Shown here piece by piece: positions 15,861 to 22,702 of a DNA stretch of 29,813 nt. A program made the translations under genes and the position numbers. The notes under the pieces are model-generated. The model worked only from the letters and a program-made list of their open reading frames with translations, had not been told where the DNA came from and did not search any database. This DNA is from CALCHX01 sp035761165 (GTDB taxonomy: Bacteria; Gemmatimonadota; Gemmatimonadetes; Gemmatimonadales; Gemmatimonadaceae): assembly GCA_035761165.1 (NCBI GenBank), contig DASTRO010000195.1, positions 1 to 29,813 on the forward strand, given 5' to 3'. How positions within the stretch are numbered: the stretch's first letter is position 1; the number at the start of each line of letters is the position of its first letter.

Positions 15861-16655
15861 TCAGCCGAGCGCGTCGAACGCCACCGCGGTGGCCACGCCG
15901 TAGGCCACGTGGGAGGCGAGGGGAACCGCGGTGCGCTCCATGGACTGCATGGCGGGCGGCGCCGCAGCGCCGAGGCGCGGCAGCACGCCGCTCCCCGAAT
16001 TGGTGGCCGCCCAGCTCACGCCGCCGAGCAGCAGTCCGTGCAGCACGTCGGGCGGGTGGAGGCGGCTCTGCACCAGGCCGTAGACGGCGCCGAGCAGCGC
16101 GCAGGCGCCCAGCTCCAGCCCCGCGCCGGCCGCCTCCGCCCGTCCCGGCGACAGCTCCGCGCCGTGCGCCTCGGCGATCGCCTCGGCCGCGTCGCGTCCC
16201 TCGTGCGCGCGCTCCCCCTGCGGCAGCACGGCGCGCGACGCCAGCCGCTCCGCCAGCAGCAGCGCGACCCCGCCCAGCATGCCGGCCACCGCGCCCCTCA
16301 TCGCCGCGTCGCCGAGCGAGGGATGCTCGTCGCGCCGCGCGCCGAGCGTGTCCGTCCGTGCGTCGGTGCGCGTGCCGGCCGCCGTGTCGTCCGCCGCGCC
16401 CGGCCGTGCCCCGGCCGCGCCGCCGCGGCCGCTGCCGCGCCGCGCCGCCACGGCCGCCTTCCATCGCGACCCGCGCGCCGGAGCGGCGGCGGCGGTGTCC
16501 GGCCCCGGCGCGGCGTTGGGCAGTGGCGCCTCGTCGGCGCGCGGCGTCAGCACGTCGGCCACGCCGGCGCCGGCCACGCGGAGCGGCGGCTGCAGGGGCG
16601 CCGTCCCCCCCGTGGGCGCGCCAGCGGAGATGTTGGTGATGTCGGTCTGCTGCAT
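15861..16655 (-). CDS. Membrane protein of unknown function with disordered N-terminus
   Basis: This 264-aa protein has a low-complexity, probably disordered first half (alanine, glycine, arginine, aspartate; residues 1-115). The second half has three or four weak membrane helices: MRGAVAGMLGGVALLLAERL near 118-138, LGACALLGAVYGLV near 178-192, LLLGGVSWAATNSGSG near 207-222, and HVAYGVATAVAFDAL at the end. I do not recognise the family with confidence. It starts at 16655 behind a purine-rich GAGGCGAGGC and ends 13 nt before the FAD/Fe-S dehydrogenase start, so it is likely the first gene of that operon. Codon bias and the clear membrane half support a real gene. Confidence 0.65.
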   Translation of the reverse strand: MQQTDITNISAGAPTGGTAPLQPPLRVAGAGVADVLTPRADEAPLPNAAPGPDTAAAAPARGSRWKAAVAARRGSGRGGAAGARPGAADDTAAGTRTDARTDTLGARRDEHPSLGDAAMRGAVAGMLGGVALLLAERLASRAVLPQGERAHEGRDAAEAIAEAHGAELSPGRAEAAGAGLELGACALLGAVYGLVQSRLHPPDVLHGLLLGGVSWAATNSGSGVLPRLGAAAPPAMQSMERTAVPLASHVAYGVATAVAFDALG

Positions 16656-16732
16656 GGTGTGCCTCGCCTCGATCGGATGCTGTTACGGCAGATGCAGGAT
16701 GCCCGGTGCGCGGAGCGCGACGGGGCCCATCC

Positions 16733-16904
16733 CGTCATCCCGCAGGAGCGGCGCCGCAGACGTCGCGAGTGTCGGGATCCGCAGTCCCTACCACGTGGCC
16801 AGCCACCAGGCACGGACGGTAGATCCCGACACTCGCGCCTGCGGCGCTCCTGCGGGATGACGCTGCGGAGCGTGGCCGGCCTGCGGCGCGCCTGCGGGAT
16901 GACG
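16733..16904. repeat. REP-like extragenic palindrome with a third half-site
   Basis: Left arm 16733-16779 and right arm 16822-16862 are inverted copies with one short gap; the inner 15 bases (GCGAGTGTCGGGATC and its complement) pair perfectly. Inside the loop CTACC pairs with GGTAG. A third copy of the right end at 16880-16904 matches 16838-16862 at 24 of 25 positions. All three carry a CATCCCGCAGG-type end. The element fills most of the gap between the pyruvate oxidase-like gene and the gene starting at 16655. Transcripts would fold strongly, so transcript termination or 3' protection is possible. Confidence 0.8.
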
Positions 16905-16920
16905 ACAGCGGGGCGCGTCT

Positions 16921-16976
16921 CATCGCTCGTCACTCATCGCTCGTCACTCATCACTCATCGCTCATCGCTCATCGCT
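16921..16976. repeat. Heptamer array after the pyruvate oxidase-like gene
   Basis: Eight contiguous 7-nt units, CATCGCT, CGTCACT, CATCGCT, CGTCACT, CATCACT and three more CATCGCT, abut and overlap by one base the stop codon of the minus-strand gene ending at 16976. Between 16656 and 16975 there is otherwise only the palindromic element at 16733-16904 and the leader of the next gene. Confidence 0.9.
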
Positions 16977-18802
16977 CACCCCTTCTTCACCCCCTTCGGC
17001 CCCGGAATCGCCCCGATCCCCTGGATCAGCAGCTCGTCCAGCTTCTCGCCGAACATCGTCAGGCCGATGCGCACCCGGTTCGGCTGGCCGCGCACCATCG
17101 CCTTCAGCATGTTCATCGCCTGTTCGGTGGAGGTGATGGGCGGCAGCGGCGGCTCGGCCGGGTCCACCACGCACTCCACCAGCGTCGGCCCGTCCGTCTT
17201 GGCGAACGCCTGGCGGAAGGCCGGCGCGAGCTGGTCGGGCTGCGTGACGTGGATCCCCTGCGCGCCGCAGTTGGTGGCCCAGTCGGCGAAGGCGCGCGGG
17301 TTGTACAGCTCCACGCCGTACTCCGGGTTGCCGACGAAGGCCATCTGCTCCCAGCGGATCTGCCCCAGGTAGTCGTTGCGCAGCATGACGACGACGAGCG
17401 GCAGCTTGTAGCGCACCGCGGTGAGCATCTCGGCCATCAGCATCGAGAAGCCGCCGTCGCCGACGAAGGCCACCGCGCGCCGCTCCGGGTAGGCGAGCTG
17501 CGCGCCGATGGCGTACGGGAAGCCGCTGGCCATGGTCGCCAGGTTCCCCGAGCCGGAGGCCAGCATGCCGGGGCGCACGTCCAGGTAGCGAGCGAAGTAG
17601 GTCGTGTTGGTCCCCGAGTCGCCGCAGAGGATGGCGTTGTCGGGGAGCTGCTTGTTGAGCTCCCAGGCCACGCGGCCGGAGCGCAGCGGCACGTCGTCGC
17701 TCTCGGCGTGCGTGCGCAGCACCTTGCGCCAGTCGGCCATCTCGCCCTGCAGCTGCACCAGCCAGTCGCGCGCGCCGTCGCGCGGCTGTACGCGCGGCAG
17801 CAGCGCCTCCAGCGTGGCGCGCGCGTCGCCGGGCATCGCGACCTCCACCGGGTAGCGCAGCCCGATGCGCTCGGGGTCGACGTCGATCTGCGCGGCGCGC
17901 GCGCTCCCCGGCTTGGGGTAGTAGTTCATGTAGGGGAACGAGCTGCCGACGATGAGCAGCGCGTCGCACTGCTCCATGGCCAGCACGCCCGGCCGGTCGC
18001 CGAGCAGCCCGACGCCCCCCATGTGGTTGGGATGGTCCGCGGTGACGACCGCCTTGCCGAGGTAGGCGTGGACGATCGGCGCGGCGAGCCGCTCGGAGAG
18101 GGCGAGCACGAGGTCGCCGGCGCCCAGCGCCCCCGCGCCCACGAGCAGCGCGGGCTTCTCGGCGCCGTTCAGCAGCTGCGCCGCGGCCTCGACGGCCTCG
18201 GCGGGCGCGGTGGGGCGCGGACGGCGCCAGGCGGCGCTGGTGTGCCCCGCCGCGGCGTGCGCCGACTTCCCCTTGCGCACGTAGGCCTCGGGGCCGGGCT
18301 CGTGCTGCAGGTCGGTGGGGAAGCAGACGTGGGCCACGCCGCGGCGGCTCAGCGCCGCCTTGCACGCCTCGTTGATCAACGCGTCCACGTGTCCCGGCGA
18401 GCGCACCTCGTGGTTGTAGACGGCGACGTCGCTGAACAGGTTGACGAGGTTCACCTCCTGCTGGTAGAAGGTGCCGATCAGGCTGTGGTACGTCTGCCCG
18501 GTGAGCGCGAGCACGCTCGCCCCGTCCAGCTTGGCGTCGTACAGCCCGTTGAGCAGGTGGATGGCACCGGGTCCCGACGTCGCCAGGCAGACGCCGAGGC
18601 CGCCGGTGAACTTGGCGTACGCGCACGCCGCGAACGCCGCCGCCTCCTCGTGCCGCACCTGGATGAAGCGCACGTCGTCCTGCCGCTGGCGCAGCGCCTC
18701 CATGATGCCGTTGATGCCGTCGCCGGGAAGCCCGAAGACGTGCTTCACGCCCCACTCGTCGACGAGCGTGTCGATCAGGATCTGCGCTGCGGTGCTGGCC
18801 AT
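16976..18802 (-). CDS. Thiamine diphosphate-dependent pyruvate oxidase / pyruvate:quinone dehydrogenase-like enzyme
   Basis: This 608-aa protein has the three-domain layout of the PoxB/acetolactate synthase family. The N-terminal domain has GLPGDGINGI and the catalytic glutamate in RHEEAAAF (E52). A central FAD/Rossmann-like domain has PALLVGAGALGAGD. The C-terminal domain has the thiamine diphosphate/Mg motif GDGGFSMLMAEMLTA to NDYLGQI (about 444-476). SGPGAIHLLNGLYDA and the lack of ALS-specific features fit the pyruvate oxidase/'thiamine pyrophosphate-requiring protein' branch. Such enzymes turn pyruvate into acetate and CO2 with quinone or O2 as acceptor. The E. coli PoxB C-terminal membrane helix is not obvious here; the end is IPGPKGVKKG. 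No clear ribosome site precedes 18802. It sits upstream of the dehydrogenase/Alternative Complex III operon on the same strand, separated by repeats. Confidence 0.85.
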   Translation of the reverse strand: MASTAAQILIDTLVDEWGVKHVFGLPGDGINGIMEALRQRQDDVRFIQVRHEEAAAFAACAYAKFTGGLGVCLATSGPGAIHLLNGLYDAKLDGASVLALTGQTYHSLIGTFYQQEVNLVNLFSDVAVYNHEVRSPGHVDALINEACKAALSRRGVAHVCFPTDLQHEPGPEAYVRKGKSAHAAAGHTSAAWRRPRPTAPAEAVEAAAQLLNGAEKPALLVGAGALGAGDLVLALSERLAAPIVHAYLGKAVVTADHPNHMGGVGLLGDRPGVLAMEQCDALLIVGSSFPYMNYYPKPGSARAAQIDVDPERIGLRYPVEVAMPGDARATLEALLPRVQPRDGARDWLVQLQGEMADWRKVLRTHAESDDVPLRSGRVAWELNKQLPDNAILCGDSGTNTTYFARYLDVRPGMLASGSGNLATMASGFPYAIGAQLAYPERRAVAFVGDGGFSMLMAEMLTAVRYKLPLVVVMLRNDYLGQIRWEQMAFVGNPEYGVELYNPRAFADWATNCGAQGIHVTQPDQLAPAFRQAFAKTDGPTLVECVVDPAEPPLPPITSTEQAMNMLKAMVRGQPNRVRIGLTMFGEKLDELLIQGIGAIPGPKGVKKG

Positions 18803-18863
18803 GTGTCGCGATGGTTGTCAGTTGTCGATCGTCCGCGAGAGCGGGGCGAAGCGTGTGGCCGAC

Positions 18864-18925
18864 GCGGGGGGCCCCCCCCGAACGACACGATGGCGCCGCG
18901 TCGCGCCGATCGCCGCATCATTCCC
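18864..18925. repeat. Second copy of the dispersed G/C-run core element
   Basis: A 62-nt core starts with GCG plus a G-run (6 G then 8 C), continues GAAC, CACGATGGCGCCG and ends CATTCCC. It matches the core at 6446-6509 at 30 of the first 35 positions and shares the end motif. It lies 61 nt upstream of the start of the pyruvate oxidase-like gene (minus strand) and beside a heptamer array, the same arrangement as the copy in front of actE. Confidence 0.75.
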
Positions 18926-18943
18926 TTGCCGCGCGTACCCGCT

Positions 18944-18992
18944 CGTCGCTCGTCGCTCGTCGCTCGTCGCTCGTCGCTCGTCGCTCGTCGCT
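18944..18992. repeat. Heptamer array, seven exact CGTCGCT units
   Basis: Seven perfect copies of CGTCGCT run from 18944 to 18992 and end 4 nt before the stop codon of the minus-strand enolase-superfamily gene. The gap 18803-18995 holds this array, the core element at 18864-18925 and no visible promoter. Confidence 0.93.
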
Positions 18993-18995
18993 CCC

Positions 18996-20162
18996 TCACA
19001 CTTCGTATCTCCGCGCCTCCGCCTCCTTCAATTCCAGTCCCAGTCCCGGCCGCGTCCGATCCGGTGCCAGGAGCCCGTGCACCGGCTCGATGGCACCGTC
19101 GAACAGCAGCCGCTCGATGCGCGCGTGGTCGTGGAAGTACTCCACGTTGCACGCCGCCAGCGCGGCGCAGCACGCGTGGGCGTGCAGCGACGGTGCGGTG
19201 TGCGCCGAGAGGGGCACCCCGTGCGCCTCGCACAGCGCGCTCGCGCGCAGGACGCCGCTCAGGCCGCCGCAGCGCGTGCCGTCCACCTGCAGGACGTCCA
19301 CCGCGCCGCCCTCGAGCAGCCGGCGCGCGTCGTACAGGCTGTAGGCGTACTCGCCGGCGGCGATGCGCATGCCGGCCGGCGCGCGGTCGCGCAGCAGCCG
19401 CAGCCCGGCCACGTCGTCCGACGTCACCGGCTCCTCGAACCAGGTGACGCCGAGCTCCGCGAAGCGCGCCGCGAAGGCCAGCGCCTGCTTGCGCGCGTAG
19501 GCGCCGTTGGCGTCCACGTACAGCTCGGCCGCGTCGCCGATCGCGTCGCGTGCCTCACGCACACGATGCACGTCCCGCGCCGGCTCGCGTCCGACCTTCA
19601 TCTTCACGGCGCCGATCCCCTGCCGCACCCAGCCGGCGAGCTGCGCACGCAGCCGCGCGTCGTCGTACGACGTGAAGCCGCCGCTGCCGTAGGCCGGGAT
19701 CGCCTCGCGCGCCGCGCCGAGCAGCGCGACGAGCGGCACGCCCAACAGCCGCGCCTTCAGGTCCCACAGCGCCACGTCCACCGCCGAGATGGCGTGCGAG
19801 GCGATCCCCGGCTTGCCGGCGTTGCGCACGGCGCGCGCCATCGCGCTCCAGCAGGCCGTCACCGCCAGCGCGTCGCGCCCCACCACCACGTCGCGCAGCA
19901 GATGCACGACGACCTCGCGGGCCGCCGCGTCGGCGTAGCTGTAGCCGAGCCCGCGCACGCCGGCGGCCCGCGCCTCGACGAGCACGATCGTCGTCGAGTC
20001 CCAGGCGATGGTGCCGTCGGACTCGGGGGCGTCGGTGGGGATGGCGAAGGCGCGCGCCGTGACCTGCTCCACGGCCGGTCCGCGGCTGGCGTCGGCCAGA
20101 CCCGCGGCGACACCGGTCGCGTCGCTCGCCGTCACTCTCGTCACGACGACCGGGCGCGGCAT
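18996..20162 (-). CDS. Enolase-superfamily enzyme (mandelate racemase / muconate lactonizing type)
   Basis: This 388-aa protein has an N-terminal capping domain and a C-terminal modified barrel. Visible active-site elements: KMK at about 186-188; metal ligands D in YVDANG (about 216), E in WFEEPV (about 242) and E in AAGEYA (about 271); D in QVDGTRCGG (about 293); and H in SAHTAP (about 319). KxK plus the Asp-His dyad is the signature of the mandelate racemase subgroup: abstraction of the alpha-proton of a carboxylate, often an acid-sugar dehydratase or epimerase. The substrate cannot be read from the sequence. The ATG at 20162 follows a weak GGAACGG that lies in a stem-loop (20166-20191). 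The gene is flanked by repeat arrays on both sides, so it may be its own unit. Confidence 0.88.
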   Translation of the reverse strand: MPRPVVVTRVTASDATGVAAGLADASRGPAVEQVTARAFAIPTDAPESDGTIAWDSTTIVLVEARAAGVRGLGYSYADAAAREVVVHLLRDVVVGRDALAVTACWSAMARAVRNAGKPGIASHAISAVDVALWDLKARLLGVPLVALLGAAREAIPAYGSGGFTSYDDARLRAQLAGWVRQGIGAVKMKVGREPARDVHRVREARDAIGDAAELYVDANGAYARKQALAFAARFAELGVTWFEEPVTSDDVAGLRLLRDRAPAGMRIAAGEYAYSLYDARRLLEGGAVDVLQVDGTRCGGLSGVLRASALCEAHGVPLSAHTAPSLHAHACCAALAACNVEYFHDHARIERLLFDGAIEPVHGLLAPDRTRPGLGLELKEAEARRYEV

Positions 20163-20165
20163 GTT

Positions 20166-20191
20166 CCGTTCCGCCGGGGCGAAAGGAACGG
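20166..20191 (-). promoter_or_regulatory. Stem-loop covering the ribosome site of the enolase-superfamily gene
   Basis: CCGTTCC (20166-20172) and GGAACGG (20185-20191) form a perfect 7-bp stem with a 12-nt loop. On the minus-strand transcript the only Shine-Dalgarno-like sequence, GGAACGG, lies in the 3' arm, 3 nt before the AUG. It could limit translation; this is inferred. Confidence 0.5.
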
Positions 20192-20192
20192 C

Positions 20193-20284
20193 AGGTACCA
20201 GCTACCTGGTACCTGGCTTCAGGTACCAGGCGTCAGGTACCTGGCTTCAGGCGCGAGGACGCGAGGACGCGAGGACGCGAGGGA
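20193..20284. repeat. Mixed 7/14-nt and 8-nt tandem repeats
   Basis: Alternating heptamers GGTACCT, GGCTTCA, GGTACCA, GGCGTCA, GGTACCT, GGCTTCA (about 20208-20250) are followed by about three and a half 8-nt units of the CGAGGACG type to 20284. They fill the gap between the cytochrome c gene (stop at 20290) and the enolase-superfamily gene. Confidence 0.85.
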
Positions 20285-20289
20285 GAGCG

Positions 20290-20871
20290 TCAGTGCGTGT
20301 GGCCGGCGTGCTCGCCGTGCTCGGCGTGCTCCCCGTGCTCCCCGTGTTCGTCGTGCTCCGCGGCGGCCGCTGCTGTCGCCATCCGCTGGTACTCGGCCGG
20401 CGACATGCGCGGCAGCCGGCGCACGAAGGCGACGATCGACCAGAGCGTGCGGTCGTCGTGCGTCTCGCCGAAGGCGGGCATGCCGGCCAGCTTGATGCCG
20501 TGCTCGACGATCCAGCGCAGCTCGGCGTCCGACCAGTCCGGTGCCTCGCGCGTCAGGTCGGGCGGCTCGGGGGTGATCCCCTGGCCGATGGCCGAGCGCT
20601 CCACGCCCGGCGCGCCGTGGCAGAGGGCGCACATCTCGTCGTACTCGCCGGCGCCCTGGAGCACCAGCGCCGGATCGTCCAGCGGCGGCGGTGGCGGGAC
20701 ATCGGCCGCGCGGCGCCGGATGGAGCGCGTCTGCAGCGTGCCGAGCGCCCAGCGCACGGCGCCCGTGTGCGGCTCGCTCGCGGCGACGTCGTAGGCGCCG
20801 GAGTAGAGCCAGAGCAGCCCGGCCGCGACCAGCACGGCGAGCGTGGCCAGCACCGTCCAGACGATCTTCAT
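20290..20871 (-). CDS. Membrane-anchored monohaem cytochrome c with histidine-rich tail
   Basis: This 193-aa protein has a single N-terminal membrane helix (about residues 4-23) serving as an uncleaved anchor, a proline-rich linker (59-66), a class I cytochrome c domain with CALCH at 81-85, and a likely methionine ligand in LAGMPAFGE near 131. The C-terminus from about residue 172 is EHDEHGEHGEHAEHGEHAGH-like, with nine histidines in 22 residues, and could bind Zn, Ni or Cu. It probably shuttles electrons at the outer face of the inner membrane and could accept them from Alternative Complex III. The ATG at 20871 has a good GGAGG site. The long open frame upstream to 21009 does not add homology. 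Confidence 0.9.
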   Translation of the reverse strand: MKIVWTVLATLAVLVAAGLLWLYSGAYDVAASEPHTGAVRWALGTLQTRSIRRRAADVPPPPPLDDPALVLQGAGEYDEMCALCHGAPGVERSAIGQGITPEPPDLTREAPDWSDAELRWIVEHGIKLAGMPAFGETHDDRTLWSIVAFVRRLPRMSPAEYQRMATAAAAAEHDEHGEHGEHAEHGEHAGHTH

Positions 20872-20912
20872 CGCGCCTCCGGGTGCGGGTGCAATCATGT
20901 CGTGGGGGCGTC

Positions 20913-20928
20913 GACCGGCGCGCCGGTC
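20913..20928. promoter_or_regulatory. Perfect 16-bp palindrome upstream of the cytochrome c gene
   Basis: GACCGGCGCGCCGGTC is a perfect palindrome 42 nt upstream of the cytochrome c start codon on the minus strand, in a 219-nt gap. Position and symmetry fit an operator for a dimeric regulator; a chance GC palindrome cannot be excluded. Nothing else is evident in the gap. Confidence 0.35.
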
Positions 20929-21090
20929 AGTCGCCGCTCCAGGGCCACGGGCCGCCGGCAGAGCGCGCGACCGGCCTCGCCCCTCGCGATCACCGCCACG
21001 GTCCGGCACACAGCGCGCTGGCCCTCCTACGGAGTCGCACCGGCGCCGACGCGCCTCGACACGCCGGGCGCCTCCGTGCCCCCACCCGCG

Positions 21091-21648
21091 CTAGCGGATC
21101 GTCACGTAGCGCTCGAGGCGGGCGACCTCCTCGTCGTCCACGTACTTGCCGATCTCGCGGCGGAACTGCGCGATGGCGGTGTAGGGGCGGTACTCCTCGA
21201 ACTCGTGCCGCATCCGCGGGCCGACACCCGGGATCAGGAGGATCTCCTCCCCGGACGCCGTATTGAGATCCAGCGGCTTCCAGAGGCGCGTGTAGATCGT
21301 CGCCCGCGTGCTCGAGTCGAGCGCGGCCAGCGCGCGATTCACCTCCAGCATGTTCGCGTACGGCCGGCCGGCGATGAGCGAGTCGGCGGCGGCTTCGGTC
21401 ATCCCGGGGATGGCGACGAGCTGCTCACGCGTCGCCTCGTTCGGGTCGAGCAGCGCCCCGTCGGTCGCGGCGACACCGGGCGCCGCCGTGTCGGGCGCCG
21501 CCGCCATGGCGGCCGAGTCCTGCGCCATCGCCGTATCGCTCCCCGCGCCGTCGTCCGCGCCGCCCTGACACGCGACGAGCGCGGCGATGCACAGCGGCGC
21601 CGCGACGTGCGCGATGTGGAGGGCTGCCGAGCGCATGCGTCCGATCAT
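21091..21648 (-). CDS. Helix-hairpin-helix domain lipoprotein
   Basis: This 185-aa protein begins with a signal peptide and lipobox (IAALVAC, Cys27), then an alanine/aspartate linker (30-62), and two ComEA-like helix-hairpin-helix modules: LDPNEATREQLVAIPGMTEAAADSLI (split about 67-92) and DLNTASGEEILLIPGVGPRM (about 126-145). Exported proteins of this type can bind DNA non-specifically, as ComEA does during uptake, but a role in uptake is not shown here and no other competence gene is present. The ATG at 21648 overlaps the upstream membrane-protein stop by 4 nt, with GAGGAACGG as ribosome site. Confidence 0.82.
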   Translation of the reverse strand: MIGRMRSAALHIAHVAAPLCIAALVACQGGADDGAGSDTAMAQDSAAMAAAPDTAAPGVAATDGALLDPNEATREQLVAIPGMTEAAADSLIAGRPYANMLEVNRALAALDSSTRATIYTRLWKPLDLNTASGEEILLIPGVGPRMRHEFEEYRPYTAIAQFRREIGKYVDDEEVARLERYVTIR

Positions 21649-22217
21649 GGTCCGTTCCTCTGGGCGTCGAGTGAGAGCTCACGCGTCGTGCGCGAGCCGG
21701 TGGTGGATGGTGCGGCCGGTGGTGCCGCCTCACGTAACGTGGGGGGCACCACGGGACGCAACAGGGGGTGGCGGAAGGTGTACGCCAGTCCGAGCAGCCC
21801 GAGTTGCGCGAGTGCCCCCGCCGCGAGGGTGGGCGTGGCGCCCCGGATCGCCTCCCAGACGAGCGCGACCCCTCGCAGCCCCGGGTCCAGCTCCCGGGCG
21901 AACTCGACGTTGCCGCGGTAGTGCAGCCAGATGCCGAGGAGCCCCGTGACCACGCAGAGCAGCATGAGTAGCTGGAAGATCCGGATGACCTGCCGGCCCG
22001 GACGGACGACGAGGACGAGACTCACGCCGAGCACGCCGCCCAGGAGCACCAGCGGCAGCCACTGCGACACCGACTCGAAGTGCTCGAGCAGCAGCAGCTC
22101 CAGCAGCAGGCCGAGCGTGCTCAGGAGCACCAGGGCCAGCAGGATGCGGCGGAGCGGCGCGGCGGCGTCGCGCGGCGCGGGTTCGGTGGCGGGCACGGGC
22201 ACGCGATCAACTTGCAC
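21645..22217 (-). CDS. Membrane protein of unknown function
   Basis: This 190-aa protein has four hydrophobic helices: about 24-45 (ILLALVLLSTLGLLLELLLL), 53-72 (LPLVLLGGVLGVSLVLVV), 80-98 (IFQLLMLLCVVTGLLGIWL) and 127-150 (TPTLAAGALAQLGLLGLAY). A polar, proline-rich C-terminal tail follows. I do not recognise the family. The start is GTG at 22217; other GTGs follow within a few codons. Its stop overlaps the helix-hairpin-helix lipoprotein start (ATGA), so the pair is made together, perhaps as a membrane/lipoprotein partner set. Confidence 0.75.
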   Translation of the reverse strand: MQVDRVPVPATEPAPRDAAAPLRRILLALVLLSTLGLLLELLLLEHFESVSQWLPLVLLGGVLGVSLVLVVRPGRQVIRIFQLLMLLCVVTGLLGIWLHYRGNVEFARELDPGLRGVALVWEAIRGATPTLAAGALAQLGLLGLAYTFRHPLLRPVVPPTLREAAPPAAPSTTGSRTTRELSLDAQRNGP

Positions 22218-22277
22218 CCGCGGCCGCGCCGAGGGAACGCGGCCGGGTCGTCCGCCGCGCGCGGCGCGCGCCGCCCC

Positions 22278-22658
22278 TCACGTCCCGTCGGCGAAGGCGA
22301 TCGTCGAGAGCAGCGCGAGCTCCGCCTGTCGCGAGTCGAGCCGCGTGTGCTGCACCACCACCGGCACATCCGCCTCGATGACGCTCGCGTAGTCGGTGTC
22401 GCGCGGCACCGGCGCCGGGTCGGTGAGGTCGTTGAAGCGCACGTGGCGCGTGCGGCGCGCCGGCACCGTGAGCGCGTACGGACCCACCGGCTCGCGGTCG
22501 GAGAAGTAGAGCGTGATGCGCACCTGCGCGTCCACGTCGCCGGTGTTGAGGATGCAGGCCGTCTCGTGGCTGATCATCTGCGGCTCGGGGCCATTGCTCC
22601 AGGCGGGGATGTACCCCTCGGCGATGACCCAGCGCGTGCGGCCGATCGGGTCGGGCAT
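22278..22658 (-). CDS. Sensory rhodopsin transducer family protein (ASRT-like)
   Basis: This 126-aa protein closely follows the Anabaena sensory rhodopsin transducer over its whole length. It shows IGRTRWVIAEGYIP, GPEPQMISHETACILN, YFSDREPVGPY, VPARRTRHVRFNDL, DTDYASVIEADVPVVVQHTR and LDSRQAELALLSTIA. ASRT is a soluble beta-sandwich tetramer that interacts with the cytoplasmic side of Anabaena sensory rhodopsin; most family members occur without a rhodopsin, and other ligands or DNA binding have been proposed. No rhodopsin gene lies in this window. It sits 44 nt after the SDR gene and 60 nt before the membrane-protein gene, all on one strand, so co-transcription is likely. The heptamer array directly upstream leaves no clear ribosome site. 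Confidence 0.92.
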   Translation of the reverse strand: MPDPIGRTRWVIAEGYIPAWSNGPEPQMISHETACILNTGDVDAQVRITLYFSDREPVGPYALTVPARRTRHVRFNDLTDPAPVPRDTDYASVIEADVPVVVQHTRLDSRQAELALLSTIAFADGT

Positions 22659-22661
22659 GAT

Positions 22662-22690
22662 CGATCAGGAAGCAGGAAACAGGAAGACAG
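22662..22690. repeat. Heptamer array between the SDR and ASRT-like genes
   Basis: Four units of the CAGGAAG type (GATCAGG-AAGCAGG-AAACAGG-AAGACAG when read in another phase) fill the space just upstream of the ASRT-like start codon. The 7-nt period is the same as at other junctions but the unit differs. Confidence 0.7.
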
Positions 22691-22702
22691 GGGTCCGGGA
22701 CA

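Noticed and set aside
12560..16639. A very long plus-strand open frame (over 1300 codons) across the dehydrogenase region
   Set aside because: It is antisense to the FAD/Fe-S dehydrogenase and the gene upstream of it, and its translation is arginine/histidine/alanine filler without domains; GC-rich DNA keeps such frames open.
16547..16933. Minus-strand open frame of 128 codons before the 264-aa gene
   Set aside because: It is a translation of the palindromic REP-like element; repeated VIPQERRR-type words come from the repeat arms.
16976..18802. Acetolactate synthase large subunit
   Set aside because: No small-subunit gene or branched-chain biosynthesis context; sequence is closer to the pyruvate oxidase branch, though the substrate is not proven.
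16921..18992. CRISPR array suggested by regular repeats
   Set aside because: Units are 7 nt, contiguous and without spacers; no cas gene is present.
21091..21648. Competence DNA-uptake protein ComEA
   Set aside because: It has helix-hairpin-helix modules, but a lipoprotein signal and no comEC or pilus genes nearby, so the specific name is not supported.
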